Of a DNA stretch of 64,000 bases, positions 37,923-47,315 are shown piece after piece (the stretch's first letter is position 1; each line of letters opens with the position of its first letter). The DNA is taken from contig CACNGC010000006.1 of the NCBI GenBank assembly GCA_902619805.1, forward strand, positions 1 to 64,000, given 5' to 3'. Below the pieces are notes generated by a model. It did not search any database and had not been told where the DNA came from. It saw only the letters and a program-made list of their open reading frames with translations. Position numbers and translations under genes: made by a program. This stretch comes from an uncultured SAR116 cluster alpha proteobacterium. GTDB lineage: Bacteria; Pseudomonadota; Alphaproteobacteria; Puniceispirillales; Marisalimonadaceae.

Positions 37923-38348
37923 ATGGAAAAAAGTATAGTAAAAAATTATATCGATTTATTTAGTAATCTTTCCCCTGATAATATTAATGAATTTGATAAT
38001 TTAATATCCAAAAATATAATTTTCGAAGATCCATTTAATAATATTAAAGGAATAAATGCTTTTAAAAACATTTTTTATCATATGTTTGAAAATGTAAAAG
38101 AACCCAGGTTTTTTATTCTTGACTATTCAATGAATAAACAAAGAGTATTTTTGAAATGGAAAATGACTTTCTTTGCATTTAAGTCTTTACAGACTATTGA
38201 AGGTATGAGTGAATTGATATTGAATGACGCTGGGAAAGTGGTTTCTCATAAAGATTATTGGGATTCATTAAATGGTCTCTACATTAAAATTCCATTTATT
38301 GGTTGTTTCTATAAATTAAGCTTATTTTTGTTTAGATCAAAATCTTAA
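37923..38348 (+). CDS. NTF2/SnoaL-like protein of the Cfa/DUF1365 group
   Basis: Cone-shaped alpha+beta fold predicted from the N-terminal helix YIDLFSNLSPDNI, the FEDPFNNIKGINAFKNIF segment and the closing KDYWD found in this family. 141 residues. It starts one base after the SDR stop. Members in similar clusters are uncharacterised. Its stop uses the TTAA shared with the convergent cfa-like gene. Confidence 0.75.
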   Translation: MEKSIVKNYIDLFSNLSPDNINEFDNLISKNIIFEDPFNNIKGINAFKNIFYHMFENVKEPRFFILDYSMNKQRVFLKWKMTFFAFKSLQTIEGMSELILNDAGKVVSHKDYWDSLNGLYIKIPFIGCFYKLSLFLFRSKS

Positions 38349-39517
38349 TTAATGTTTAATTTTATTTGCTTTAAATCAATATTTTTAGATAAAAAACCGC
38401 CTTCACAATAAGATAAATAATAATTCCACATTAATTTAAAAGTTTCGTCAAATCCAAGCTCTTCAATTTTTTTCCAATTTTTATTAAAACTTTTATTCCA
38501 AATATTTAATGTTTTTGCGTAATCATTTGCAAAACTATTTACTTCATCAATATTAAAGTTGTTTTTAATTACTACATTTGTAAGTATTTTGAAAGATGGT
38601 AACATTCCCCCAGGAAATATATATTTTTGAATAAAGTCTGGGTTATTTTTATAAACTTCATATATTTTGTCATCAATTGTAATTAATTGAAGTCCAACAT
38701 ATCCATCAGGATTCAAAATAGTTCTTATTTTACTAAAAAATTTGTTCCAATATTCTTTTCCCACAGCTTCAAACATTTCAATTGATAATACTTTATCAAA
38801 TTTGCCATCAATATTTCGATAATCGCAATATCTTATATCAATTTTGTTTTCTAGATTTTCTTTTTTAATTCTTTTTTTTGCAAAATTATATTGCTCTTTT
38901 GAAATTGTAATTGCTGTTATTTTACAATCGTACTCTCTACCTAGAAATTCAGAAAAACCACCCCATCCACAACCAATTTCTAAAATGTTGTCACCATCTT
39001 TTACTGAAACTAGTTCTGCGAGTTTTTTATATTTATTTTTTTGAGCGATTTCTAGATTGTCAGTTGTTTTTGAAAAAATCGCAGAAGAATATGTCATAGA
39101 TTTATCTAACCAATAACTATAAAATTCATTTCCTAAATCATAGTGATAAGAGATATTTTTCTTTGCTTGATCTAGACTATTTTTATTTTTGGAATGTGAA
39201 AATTTATTGAAAAAATATTTTAGTATAGAAATTTTGAAAGTGTCCTCAGCTTCATCATTATTTAGAGCAAAATAATGCATTAAAGTTGTTAAGTTCGAAG
39301 ATGTTAATCTTTTGGCCATATATAATTCTGCAAATTTAACAGAACCACCATTTATAATTTCTTTAACAACCTTAACATCAGTAATTTTTAAATTTGCAGT
39401 AGGACCAGTTTTGCTTGCAGAAATCTTTTCAACTTTTCCGTTTGGCCATTCAATTTCAATTGACCCATAAGGAAAATTTCTTATGCCACTTAAAAATAAA
39501 TTATTCCAAAAATTCAT
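38345..39517 (-). CDS. cfa: Cyclopropane-fatty-acyl-phospholipid synthase-like methyltransferase
   Basis: SAM-dependent methyltransferase acting on unsaturated acyl chains of phospholipids. ISYHYDLGNEFYSYWLD with SMTYSSAIF, the SAM site ILEIGCGWGGFSEF, CDYRNIDG and IEMFEAVG, and the FPGGMLPS segment all match Cfa. 390 residues, with the N-terminal lipid-binding region. In DUF1365/FAD clusters such enzymes may make methylated rather than cyclopropane chains, for example furan fatty acid precursors; that is inference from context. Confidence 0.87.
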   Translation of the reverse strand: MNFWNNLFLSGIRNFPYGSIEIEWPNGKVEKISASKTGPTANLKITDVKVVKEIINGGSVKFAELYMAKRLTSSNLTTLMHYFALNNDEAEDTFKISILKYFFNKFSHSKNKNSLDQAKKNISYHYDLGNEFYSYWLDKSMTYSSAIFSKTTDNLEIAQKNKYKKLAELVSVKDGDNILEIGCGWGGFSEFLGREYDCKITAITISKEQYNFAKKRIKKENLENKIDIRYCDYRNIDGKFDKVLSIEMFEAVGKEYWNKFFSKIRTILNPDGYVGLQLITIDDKIYEVYKNNPDFIQKYIFPGGMLPSFKILTNVVIKNNFNIDEVNSFANDYAKTLNIWNKSFNKNWKKIEELGFDETFKLMWNYYLSYCEGGFLSKNIDLKQIKLNIN

Positions 39518-39543
39518 TAATTTTATAACCTATTTAAATTTAA

Positions 39544-40353
39544 TTAATCTTTTGATACTTTAACTCCAAATGAATGTTTATTCTTTTCACCAGGAGGGAT
39601 TTTGTAGAGACTTATTCTTTTAAACCATAGAATTAATGCTTGTAAATGAATATTTATCCAAATTTTACCTGGATATATAGAACATTTTAAAAATGCCTTT
39701 ATAATATTCAAATTATTAAATTTAATTTCTTGCAATTTCATATTAGCTATAAATACTTTTTTATTCTGCAAGGTATATTCTACTGAAATCATAATCTTAT
39801 CATTAACGTAGTTTGCAAATAATTTATAATTTCCCTTTTTTGGATAAAATGGAGATACAAATAGATTCTTAGTTGTTTTTTGAGTAATTTTTTTTAGATT
39901 TATATTTCGTAAAACGTAATGGTGCATATCACCAAAAGTGTTTCTGACTTCAAAAATTGAATGAATTAGCAATCCTTTTTTGTCATAACAAAAATAAACT
40001 GAAAGTGGATTAAAACCAAAACTTAAAACTTTTGGGAAAGTTAACAATTTTATATTATGAATTTCCTTATTATCTTTTGTCTTTTCATTACACAAATTTT
40101 TAATAAATTTATAAAGATCATTTGACGTAGATAATTGACATCGGCTTCCATGTTTAGAGGCACTCCAAGTTAGTAGATTGAATTTTTTTAAAGAAAATAA
40201 TGAAGGGTATTTGTGCATTTTTTGTTGAGATTTATTTTTTAAATCAATTAATACTGCGTTTGTTTTATTTTTAAAGAAATGATTTTTTTTACCATTTCTT
40301 TGATGAGTTATATTTGCTTCAAAGAATTTTATATCACCAGTAATTGGTTTCAT
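39544..40353 (-). CDS. DUF1365 family protein
   Basis: Member of the uncharacterised DUF1365 family, 269 residues. Recognisable blocks are FSLKKFNLLTWSASKHGSR near residue 55, FPKVLSFGFNPLSVYFCYD, FEVRNTFGDMHHYVL and FYPKKGNYKLF. No signal peptide. The family nearly always travels with an FAD-dependent oxidoreductase and a Cfa-like methyltransferase, as here (8 bases after the FAD gene, 26 before cfa). Function unknown. Confidence 0.85.
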   Translation of the reverse strand: MKPITGDIKFFEANITHQRNGKKNHFFKNKTNAVLIDLKNKSQQKMHKYPSLFSLKKFNLLTWSASKHGSRCQLSTSNDLYKFIKNLCNEKTKDNKEIHNIKLLTFPKVLSFGFNPLSVYFCYDKKGLLIHSIFEVRNTFGDMHHYVLRNINLKKITQKTTKNLFVSPFYPKKGNYKLFANYVNDKIMISVEYTLQNKKVFIANMKLQEIKFNNLNIIKAFLKCSIYPGKIWINIHLQALILWFKRISLYKIPPGEKNKHSFGVKVSKD

Positions 40354-40361
40354 TATGATCT

Positions 40362-41624
40362 CTAATTATTTTTTATCCATGGCACTTTTATGTCAAAATA
40401 TTTTGAAATTTCAATGGCTGATGATATTCCGTCTTCATGGAAACCGTATCCTAACCAAGCACCTGCAAAGTAAATATTGTCTTTTCCTTGAATTTTATTA
40501 ATCAGCTTTTGAGCTTCATTCGTACTATTATTAAAAATAGGATGTTCATATACAATTTTTTTATGAATTAGAGATTTATTTGGTATTTTGAACGGATTCA
40601 GGCTAACAAATACATTTAATGAAGTGTTTAAATCTTGTAGTTGATTCATCCAATAAGTTGTTGAGGACTTTTTATTTTTATTAGATAGATAATTCCAGCT
40701 AGACCAAGTTTTGCGATTTCTTGGCATCATTGAAGGGTCTGAGTGTAAAAACACTGTGTTTTTCTTGTATCGAAATTTACTTAAAATATCAGTAGTTTTT
40801 TTATCTAAATCTTTTATTAATTTCAATGTTTGATCAGGGTGAGTGGCCATTATTATTTTATCAAAAGTTTCATAACTATGATTATATTCAATTTTAATCT
40901 TTTTTCTTTTTGAAGTTATAGAAGAAATTTTTGTATTTAATAAAAGTTTATTTTTTTTATTCTGTTCAAGTGTTTTGATTACTTTTTTTACATATCGTAT
41001 AGAACCTCCTTTAACCGTTCTCCATTTAGGTCTAATTAAAAAATTAATTAACTGATGATTCTTAAAAAAAGTAAGTAAATTTTTTGCAGGAAATGTTAAT
41101 ATTTCTTTTTCTGGACAAGACCAAATTGCAGACGACATTGGTATTAAATGATCATTTGCAAATTCATCGCTAAAGTTACATCTATTTAAGTAGTCTTTTA
41201 AATTTTCATTTTCTCTAACATTAAAAGCATATTTATAACCAAAGATAAAAAATCTTATAATATCTTTCAACATTTTATAAAATTTTAAATTAAAATAATT
41301 TTTTTTTTGTGCAAACATTCCTTTGAGGGAACCTGAATATTCTAATTCCCCATCTCTTGCAGAAACTGCAAACGACATATCTGATTTAATAGTTTCAACA
41401 TTAAGATATTTTAAAAAACCGACTAAGTTTGGATAATTTAATTTATTAAATACAATGAACCCAGTATCAACTTTAATAGTTGTATTTTCGTTATTAATTT
41501 GAACAGTATTAGCATGTCCACCATATCTTCTATCTATTTCAAATATTGTTATTTGGTGTTTTTGAGACAATATTAAAGCAGCTGATAGTCCTGATATCCC
41601 AGAACCAATAATAGCAATTTTCAT
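40362..41624 (-). CDS. FAD-dependent amine oxidase-fold oxidoreductase
   Basis: Flavoprotein with FAD motif IAIIGSGISGLSAALILSQ, DRRYGGHANTVQI and C-terminal FAGAWLGYGFHEDGISSA. 420 residues, the NAD/FAD-binding proteins that accompany DUF1365 and Cfa-like genes. A fatty-acyl desaturase or dehydrogenase role has been assigned to relatives in furan fatty acid synthesis in Rhodobacter; whether this gene does the same is an inference from gene order only. Confidence 0.82.
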   Translation of the reverse strand: MKIAIIGSGISGLSAALILSQKHQITIFEIDRRYGGHANTVQINNENTTIKVDTGFIVFNKLNYPNLVGFLKYLNVETIKSDMSFAVSARDGELEYSGSLKGMFAQKKNYFNLKFYKMLKDIIRFFIFGYKYAFNVRENENLKDYLNRCNFSDEFANDHLIPMSSAIWSCPEKEILTFPAKNLLTFFKNHQLINFLIRPKWRTVKGGSIRYVKKVIKTLEQNKKNKLLLNTKISSITSKRKKIKIEYNHSYETFDKIIMATHPDQTLKLIKDLDKKTTDILSKFRYKKNTVFLHSDPSMMPRNRKTWSSWNYLSNKNKKSSTTYWMNQLQDLNTSLNVFVSLNPFKIPNKSLIHKKIVYEHPIFNNSTNEAQKLINKIQGKDNIYFAGAWLGYGFHEDGISSAIEISKYFDIKVPWIKNN

Positions 41625-41640
41625 TTATTTAGGACTCTAT

Positions 41641-41823
41641 TTAATTTTGTTTTAATTTCTTCAATCCAGTTCTAGGAGTGCATTTATCTGAAAACATCTG
41701 TTCAAACATTGATTCTTTACAATTTAAATGTTCAGGCATTTTCATACCTGATTGTTCTCTATAAATTGATGCAATAACTAATACTGATATCAATACTGCT
41801 AATATCCACATGTTTCTAGACAT
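41641..41823 (-). CDS. Small one-helix protein (60 residues)
   Basis: MSRNMWILAVLISVLVIASIY forms an N-terminal membrane anchor; the rest (SGMKMPEHLNCKESMFEQMF, two Cys) would be periplasmic. AAGGAAAAAAA precedes the ATG. It is flanked by the FAD oxidoreductase and YcgN-like genes in the same direction with 16-17 base gaps, which supports a real gene. Function unknown. Confidence 0.65.
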   Translation of the reverse strand: MSRNMWILAVLISVLVIASIYREQSGMKMPEHLNCKESMFEQMFSDKCTPRTGLKKLKQN

Positions 41824-41840
41824 TTTTTTTCCTTATTTAA

Positions 41841-42266
41841 TCACCAATTATAGATATGATTTGGTAGGTTTTTTGTTTTAACTTTAAGTTCATTTGTTAC
41901 TCTGTTTTTTACACTATTACCACTTTTCACAATTTCTTCATTATTTCCACATACTAGTGGATGCCATTTAGGTAATTGATCTCCTTGGTCTATGATTTTA
42001 TAAGCGCATGTTTCTGGCATCCATTTAAGATTTTTTAAGTTTTTAGGAGATAAAATTTTACAGTCTGGAACAAAAGTCTTTCTATTAACATAATCTTTAC
42101 AAAGAGCAGTCTTTTCGCACAAAAGCTTACAAGATACATTTGTATAATAAATTTCTTGTGTGTCATAATCTTCCAATTTGACTACACAACATTTACCACA
42201 TCTATCACATAACGACTCCCATTCATTAGGGGTCATATTTTTTAATAACTTAGTTTTCCAAAACAT
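41841..42266 (-). CDS. YcgN/UPF0260-like cysteine-cluster protein
   Basis: 141 residues with eight or more conserved cysteines: CDRCGKCCVVK, CKLLCEKTALCKDY and CKILSP. MTPNEWESLCDRCGKCC is the family start. Such proteins are presumed to bind an iron-sulfur cluster or zinc. Later WMPETCAYKI and the LPKWHPLV segment also fit the family. No experimentally known role. Confidence 0.88.
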   Translation of the reverse strand: MFWKTKLLKNMTPNEWESLCDRCGKCCVVKLEDYDTQEIYYTNVSCKLLCEKTALCKDYVNRKTFVPDCKILSPKNLKNLKWMPETCAYKIIDQGDQLPKWHPLVCGNNEEIVKSGNSVKNRVTNELKVKTKNLPNHIYNW

Positions 42267-42340
42267 TATAAATATCTCAATAAAAGTCTAGTTTTAGTTT
42301 ATAACTTTAGTAAATTTCTATAAATTGATAAAGATATAAA

Positions 42341-44149
42341 ATGAAAAATAATTTAAAAAAATCACAACTTTTGATCTCCACTGAATTGGGAATTTATTCA
42401 AACCTATATAAAGATATTTATTTTGATAAACTCCATGGAATAAAAGAAACCCAACATAATTTTCTTAAAGCAAATAGTTTGGCTTCTCGTTTTAAAAATT
42501 GTAATAAATTCATCATTTCAGAGCTGGGATTTGGCACAGGCTTGAGTTTTCTAATGACTTTGAAACTCTGGAAAAAAACTAAAAAACCAAATGCTAAATT
42601 AATTTTTATTAGTTTTGAAAGTGCTCCATTAACAAAAATTGAGTTAAAAAAATTATATAAGTATATAAAGGGTTTAAAAACACTTTCTAGTCAATTAATA
42701 AAAAAATTACCAAGCATATATCAATCTATACATAGAATTTTTTTTGAAGCAGATAATGTTGAATTAATTTTAATTTACGACGACTTCAATAGTCTTAAAA
42801 ATTTTAAATTCCAAGCAGATGCATGGTTTTTAGATGGTTTTGCTCCCCAAAAAAACACCTCTGCTTGGAATTCAAAACTTTTTGAACAAATTTATTTTGC
42901 TACTAATTTTCAAGGAACATTTAGTACATTTACAGCTGCAGGGCATGTTAGAAGAGGATTGTCTAATTCTGGATTTTCCGTCTCAAAAGTAGTTGGTTTT
43001 GGTAGCAAAAAAGAAAGTTTAATAGGAATTAAAAAAACTTTATCAAGTGAAATTAATAAAGCATCAAGTTTTAATAATCACATTGGACCTGTGGCAATAA
43101 TAGGATCTGGTATTTCAGGGGCTTCTCTTGCTTATTCATTAAGAAAAAGAAATTTAGAGTGTTTTGTCGTAGATAAATCTTCTAAATATGCAAGTGGAGC
43201 AAGCGGAAATAAGCTGGCACTTCAAATGCCAAAATTAACATTAGACAATTCCCCTTATGGTTTACTATCTTTGGAGGCTTTCACTTATTCAAGAAATCTT
43301 GCCAAAAACCTCAATTCAATTCCTTCCTCTGATGGTCTTATTGTATTACCTTCAAGGGAAAGAGATTTGATTAAATATATAAAACTTTTACAAAATAATT
43401 GGCCAATAGATTTGATTTCCAATAAAGTAGACAATGATAAGTTTCTTGAAAATATAAATTATATATATATGAAATCATCAGGAATATTGGATAATAAAAA
43501 ATTTATAAAAAATTTAATTAAAGATGTTAAATTTGTTGCAAATTTTGATGTAAAAAAAGTTATCAATACTAAAGATCAACTTAAATTATTAATTGATGAT
43601 AAAGGTAATAGTTTAAAAGCTAAAACTGTAATTTGGGCAAATGGTTATGAGATGAAAAATCTAAGTAATAATATCCCCATCAATTCAATTTCTGGACAAG
43701 TAACTTATTTAAAAGAAAATAAAGCATATAAAAATTTTAAACTAAATTTTAGTTATGGTCATCATTTCTCACAAGCATTTGGTGGTTATCACCAAATAGG
43801 ATCTTCATTCAACAGAAATGAAGATAAAAATTACAAAGAAATAGATCAAATTAATAATTTAAATTCTATCCCAGAATTTTTAAAAAAAATAATTAAAAAT
43901 TTTAATAGTGAAACAAAATATAGAGTAAGCGTAAGAGCAAGCACAAAAGATAGAATGCCTTTTTTCTGTAGTTTGGAAACTGTAATAAACAAAAATACAA
44001 AAAATGAATACTTATTAGGAGGTATGGGATCTTGGGGGTTCGTTTATGCTCCCTTATATGCTGAATTTTTAATTAAAAGTCTTTTAAATGAACCTCTTGT
44101 AATTAATTCTAACATGGAGCGTTTATTAGGAGTTAGTAGACTTTTATAA
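42341..44149 (+). CDS. mnmC: Bifunctional tRNA mnm5s2U34 biosynthesis protein MnmC
   Basis: Two fused enzymes of wobble-uridine modification. The N-terminal methyltransferase domain (about 1-235; SELGFGTGLSFL, WFLDGFAPQKNTSAWN) methylates nm5s2U, and the C-terminal FAD domain (about 245-602; VAIIGSGISGASLAYSLR, SGASGNKLALQMPK, GGMGSWGF) removes the carboxymethyl group from cmnm5s2U. 602 residues, full fusion. Gene stands between two divergently oriented neighbours. Confidence 0.92.
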   Translation: MKNNLKKSQLLISTELGIYSNLYKDIYFDKLHGIKETQHNFLKANSLASRFKNCNKFIISELGFGTGLSFLMTLKLWKKTKKPNAKLIFISFESAPLTKIELKKLYKYIKGLKTLSSQLIKKLPSIYQSIHRIFFEADNVELILIYDDFNSLKNFKFQADAWFLDGFAPQKNTSAWNSKLFEQIYFATNFQGTFSTFTAAGHVRRGLSNSGFSVSKVVGFGSKKESLIGIKKTLSSEINKASSFNNHIGPVAIIGSGISGASLAYSLRKRNLECFVVDKSSKYASGASGNKLALQMPKLTLDNSPYGLLSLEAFTYSRNLAKNLNSIPSSDGLIVLPSRERDLIKYIKLLQNNWPIDLISNKVDNDKFLENINYIYMKSSGILDNKKFIKNLIKDVKFVANFDVKKVINTKDQLKLLIDDKGNSLKAKTVIWANGYEMKNLSNNIPINSISGQVTYLKENKAYKNFKLNFSYGHHFSQAFGGYHQIGSSFNRNEDKNYKEIDQINNLNSIPEFLKKIIKNFNSETKYRVSVRASTKDRMPFFCSLETVINKNTKNEYLLGGMGSWGFVYAPLYAEFLIKSLLNEPLVINSNMERLLGVSRLL

Positions 44150-44150
44150 T

Positions 44151-44978
44151 TTATTCAGCTGCCTCCCTTTGAGAATATTTAAAATTATTAAAAATTTCTG
44201 AAAATATTTTTTGCAGATTATCAATCTTATGTATTTTAAGATTTGTTTCGTCCATATATAATGATCTGTTAATTTCTATTTGAATTGTTTCAATGCCTAT
44301 TAATGGATTGCCATAATGTCTAGTTATATAACCACCCGCGTACGGATTATTGATTTCAACCTTAAGACCAAATTTCTCAAAACGGTTTTTAATATTATAA
44401 ATTAGATTTTCAGAGGAGCTTTTACCAAAATTATTTCCTAAAACAATATCAGGTTTAATTTTAAAATATTTTAAAGCTCTAGAGGGCATAGTGTGAAGAT
44501 CAAAATGATAACAAAAACCAAATTTTTTTAATAAAAACTCTAATTGCTTTGATAAAGATTTATGAAAGGGATCATAATATTCTTTCAGCATTTTTTTTGA
44601 ATATGTGATTGATAACTTTGTTTTAAAAATTGATTTATTAGAAATAATTTTAGGGAAAACACCTAGACCATATGAAAGCATTTTTTTTTCATCTGGTTGG
44701 CCAATTATCGCAACTCCATTAAACATATCATTATCTATTGATTTTCTAGATCTATTTAAATCCACTACAGCTCTAGAACATTTTGCAATTAAAAAATCTA
44801 CATTTTCTTTTTTTATTAATTTTAAAATTTTATCAGATTGATAATCTTCAATTTTTCTTATTTTATCTAAGTCTAATTTTATATATTTTTTAAAAAGTTC
44901 AGGGTAAAAACTTCCTGCATGAGGCACCGTTATTAAAACTGGATTTTTAGGGTCGTTTCTAATATTGTAAATTATCAT
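44151..44978 (-). CDS. N-formylglutamate amidohydrolase-like protein
   Basis: Zinc-dependent deformylase/peptidase-like family (FGase). VPHAGSFYPE contains the metal His, FDLHTMPSR another, and IAKCSRAVVDLNRS the catalytic Arg region; IQIEINRSLYMDE is the C-terminal signature. It may act in histidine degradation (formylglutamate to glutamate) or on other N-formyl amino acids; no hut neighbours are present. I start at ATG 44978; the upstream GTG at 45029 would run into the divergent promoter region. Confidence 0.82.
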   Translation of the reverse strand: MIIYNIRNDPKNPVLITVPHAGSFYPELFKKYIKLDLDKIRKIEDYQSDKILKLIKKENVDFLIAKCSRAVVDLNRSRKSIDNDMFNGVAIIGQPDEKKMLSYGLGVFPKIISNKSIFKTKLSITYSKKMLKEYYDPFHKSLSKQLEFLLKKFGFCYHFDLHTMPSRALKYFKIKPDIVLGNNFGKSSSENLIYNIKNRFEKFGLKVEINNPYAGGYITRHYGNPLIGIETIQIEINRSLYMDETNLKIHKIDNLQKIFSEIFNNFKYSQREAAE

Positions 44979-45065
44979 ATAATTTCTATAGTTTATTTCG
45001 TTTATTTGTTCAAATTCAAAAGTGTACAAAATTATGTGTATTTAAAATTTTTTGAAAGATTTTCT

Positions 45066-46283
45066 ATGAGATATTTTGATATTCAATCACCTGCACTTGA
45101 TGCAACTAGACTTATGTTTAAAGAATTAGAAAGTGATAAGAGAACTTCTAAAATTGACTTGGGAATAGGTATATATAGAGATGAAAAAGGTGAGGCGCCT
45201 GTCTTTAAAGCAGTGAAAAAAGCTGAAACTTTATTGTTACAAACCGAAGTTTCTAAATCATATAAAACACCTGCTGGAAACTCAGAATACTGTAAAAATA
45301 TTTTAAAATTGGTTTTAGGAAAAGATATACTTAATGAAAGAAACAATAGAATTGGCGCAATACAAATACCTGGAGCAGGCTCTGGTTTAAGAATTGCTGG
45401 AGAACTTATAAAAAGTAAATTAAAAAACAAACTAATATCTATTCCCAATCCTACATGGGGACAACAAACTTTTATGTTTCAAAAATCTGGTCTAAAAATC
45501 ACAAATCATAGTTATTACGATAGCACAAACAATTTCTTAAATTTTGAAGATATGATTTGTGATTTAAAGAAATTAAAGTCGGGTGATGCATTATTATTAC
45601 ATGGATGTTGTCATAATCCAACTGGAGCTGACTTGAATGCAGATCAATGGGAAGAAGTTGCTAAAATATGTAAAAAAAATGGAATTGTTCCTTTTATAGA
45701 TTTGGTTTACCAAGGTTTGGGTAGAGGTATTGATGAAGATGTTCTAGGTATTAGAAAATTAGTTAAAATTGTTCCTGAAATAATAATAACTATTTCATCT
45801 AGTAAAACTTTTGGTGTTTACAGAGACCGTTGTGGACTGATTGCAGTTATTACTGACTCCAATAAAGTAAAAAGTGATTTTTTAGAAACAATGTTAAGTG
45901 AAATTGCTCGTGAGCTTTATTTTCATCCACCAGATCATGCTGCTGAAATAATAAATATTTTACTTGATAATAATATTTTAAAAAATGAATGGCTCTTAGA
46001 AATTAGTAGAATGCAGAAAAGAATAGTTTCACTAAGAGAAAAGTTTTCAAAAAGTTTACAAAACAAATTACAAACAGATTATTTTAGCTTTTTAAATGTT
46101 CAAAATGGTATGTTTTCACTTTTACCTATTTCTGAAGTAGGAATAAAGACATTAAGAACAAAAAATGGAATATACTTAATGCCTGATGGGCGTATAAATA
46201 TAGCTTCTTTGCCAGAAAATAGAATAGATTTTATAGCATCTAAAATTTGCAATTTAAAAGAATTTGAAAATAGGAAGAATTAA
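45066..46283 (+). CDS. Aspartate/aromatic aminotransferase (class I)
   Basis: PLP-dependent transaminase, AspC/TyrB family: ALDATRLMFKELESDKR, IGIYRDEKGEAPVFKAVKKAE, NPTWGQQTFMF, LLHGCCHNPTGADL, and the PLP Lys in SSSKTFGVYRDRCGL. The ending GRINIASL replaces the usual SGRVNVA. The start is ATG at 45066; an upstream TTG at 45006 adds a low-complexity leader. 405 residues. Which amino acid it serves is unclear. Confidence 0.88.
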   Translation: MRYFDIQSPALDATRLMFKELESDKRTSKIDLGIGIYRDEKGEAPVFKAVKKAETLLLQTEVSKSYKTPAGNSEYCKNILKLVLGKDILNERNNRIGAIQIPGAGSGLRIAGELIKSKLKNKLISIPNPTWGQQTFMFQKSGLKITNHSYYDSTNNFLNFEDMICDLKKLKSGDALLLHGCCHNPTGADLNADQWEEVAKICKKNGIVPFIDLVYQGLGRGIDEDVLGIRKLVKIVPEIIITISSSKTFGVYRDRCGLIAVITDSNKVKSDFLETMLSEIARELYFHPPDHAAEIINILLDNNILKNEWLLEISRMQKRIVSLREKFSKSLQNKLQTDYFSFLNVQNGMFSLLPISEVGIKTLRTKNGIYLMPDGRINIASLPENRIDFIASKICNLKEFENRKN

Positions 46284-46284
46284 T

Positions 46285-46728
46285 TTGCGACAAAATCCTA
46301 CAAATCGAAGTGATTATAATTATTTTTCCAAAATGAACACAAGGTGGAATGACAATGATATTTATGGTCACTTAAATAATGTAATTTATTATGAGTTGTT
46401 TGATACTGCAGTTAACAAATGGTTAATAAAGAATAATTTAATAGATATTAAAAATGGTAGTAATATTGGCCTTATAGTTCAATCAGGATGTAATTATTTC
46501 TCTTCGTTTAAATATCCAGAAGATATCGACGCAGGAATAAGAATAACAAAAATTGGAAATAGTTCTGTCAGATATGAGGTGGGTTTATTTAAACCAAATG
46601 ATGATTTAGCATCTGCAGATGGCTTTTTCATTCACGTATATGTTGATAGAATTAGCAATAAACCAAAAAATTTAGATTATGAATTTAAAAAAAAATTAGA
46701 TACAATTTACGTTAATCTAAATAATTAA
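46285..46728 (+). CDS. 4HBT-type acyl-CoA thioesterase
   Basis: Hot-dog thioesterase of about 147 residues, with active-site block MNTRWNDNDIYGHLNNVIYY (Asp of DxYGH type). A TTG at 46285 with AGGAAG 8 bases ahead is my preferred start; a TTG at 46264 would overlap the aminotransferase. Its stop shares TTAA with the convergent gene. Substrate unknown. Confidence 0.8.
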   Translation: MRQNPTNRSDYNYFSKMNTRWNDNDIYGHLNNVIYYELFDTAVNKWLIKNNLIDIKNGSNIGLIVQSGCNYFSSFKYPEDIDAGIRITKIGNSSVRYEVGLFKPNDDLASADGFFIHVYVDRISNKPKNLDYEFKKKLDTIYVNLNN

Positions 46729-47096
46729 AGTTTTTCTATTTTTACAATCTCGTTTTCTTTAATTGTTTCAATGTAACTTTTTTCGAAATTACTGTCTGCC
46801 CAAATATTACAAGGTGAAATTAATCTAATTTCATCTTCTTTTGAAACTGGAGTTTTACCATAACCAATGGCAATAGCAGACCCTCCATTCCAGAAAGCTA
46901 TTTCTCCAAACTCAACTACTGCCCTAGCATTATCCTCTACATCAACATCAACAGGGGTCTCAAAATAAATCTCTTCTCCCCATTTTTTTACTGTTGAAGT
47001 AAAAGGTAATGCGCCATAAATCATATTTGCTGTTGGTGTGTCTCGTAAGTTTAAAACTAAGTTTTTATCTTTGAATTTTAGAACAATTTTTTTCAT
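46725..47096 (-). CDS. Cyclophilin-like fold protein
   Basis: 123-residue beta-barrel protein of the cyclophilin-like (TM1367/DUF3830-type) group: LRDTPTANMIYGALPFTSTVKKWGEEIYFETP (described by ends), then GEIAFWNGGSAIAIGYGKTPVS. These lack peptidyl-prolyl isomerase residues and have no known role. It is the last host gene before the integrative element. Confidence 0.75.
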   Translation of the reverse strand: MKKIVLKFKDKNLVLNLRDTPTANMIYGALPFTSTVKKWGEEIYFETPVDVDVEDNARAVVEFGEIAFWNGGSAIAIGYGKTPVSKEDEIRLISPCNIWADSNFEKSYIETIKENEIVKIEKL

Positions 47097-47159
47097 AAAT
47101 AATTTACTTTTTTTAATTGTTAATATAATACAATTATATCATAGTTTTTTTATTTATTA

Positions 47160-47226
47160 AATGGGACTATAGCTCAGCGGGAGAGCACTTCGTTGACATC
47201 GAAGGGGTCACTGGTTCAATCCCAGT
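47160..47226 (+). repeat. Left attachment repeat (attL), truncated tRNA-Val copy
   Basis: Identical over 67 bases to 58499-58565. It includes the 5' acceptor strand GGGACTA (47163-47169), D arm, anticodon arm with GAC and the complete T arm to CCCAGT. The next bases are AGGTTTT in place of TAGTCCC, so the acceptor stem cannot close and CCA is absent. The copy should not give a functional tRNA, though it keeps the original upstream flank. Confidence 0.92.
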
Positions 47227-47284
47227 AGGTTTTTTCCATAATATCAACAGTTTAGCTACAAATGTAAATCATATTTTTCGTTGT

Positions 47285-47302
47285 TGTCACTCTACAGTCA
47301 CA
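47285..47302 (+). promoter_or_regulatory. Putative left arm-type recombinase site
   Basis: TGTCAC-N6-GTCACA, two GTCAC boxes 11 bases apart (one helical turn). The same pattern, 14 of 18 bases identical and in the same orientation, occurs at 58376-58393 inside the right end. Position between attL and the integrase start suggests an integrase or excisionase arm site; no binding data support this. Confidence 0.4.
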
Positions 47303-47315
47303 ATAGGAGAGACAT

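Noticed and set aside
47163-47235. Left tRNA-Val copy as a second functional tRNA
   Set aside because: The 3' acceptor strand is AGGTTTT and cannot pair with GGGACTA, and there is no CCA; it is an attachment-site remnant.
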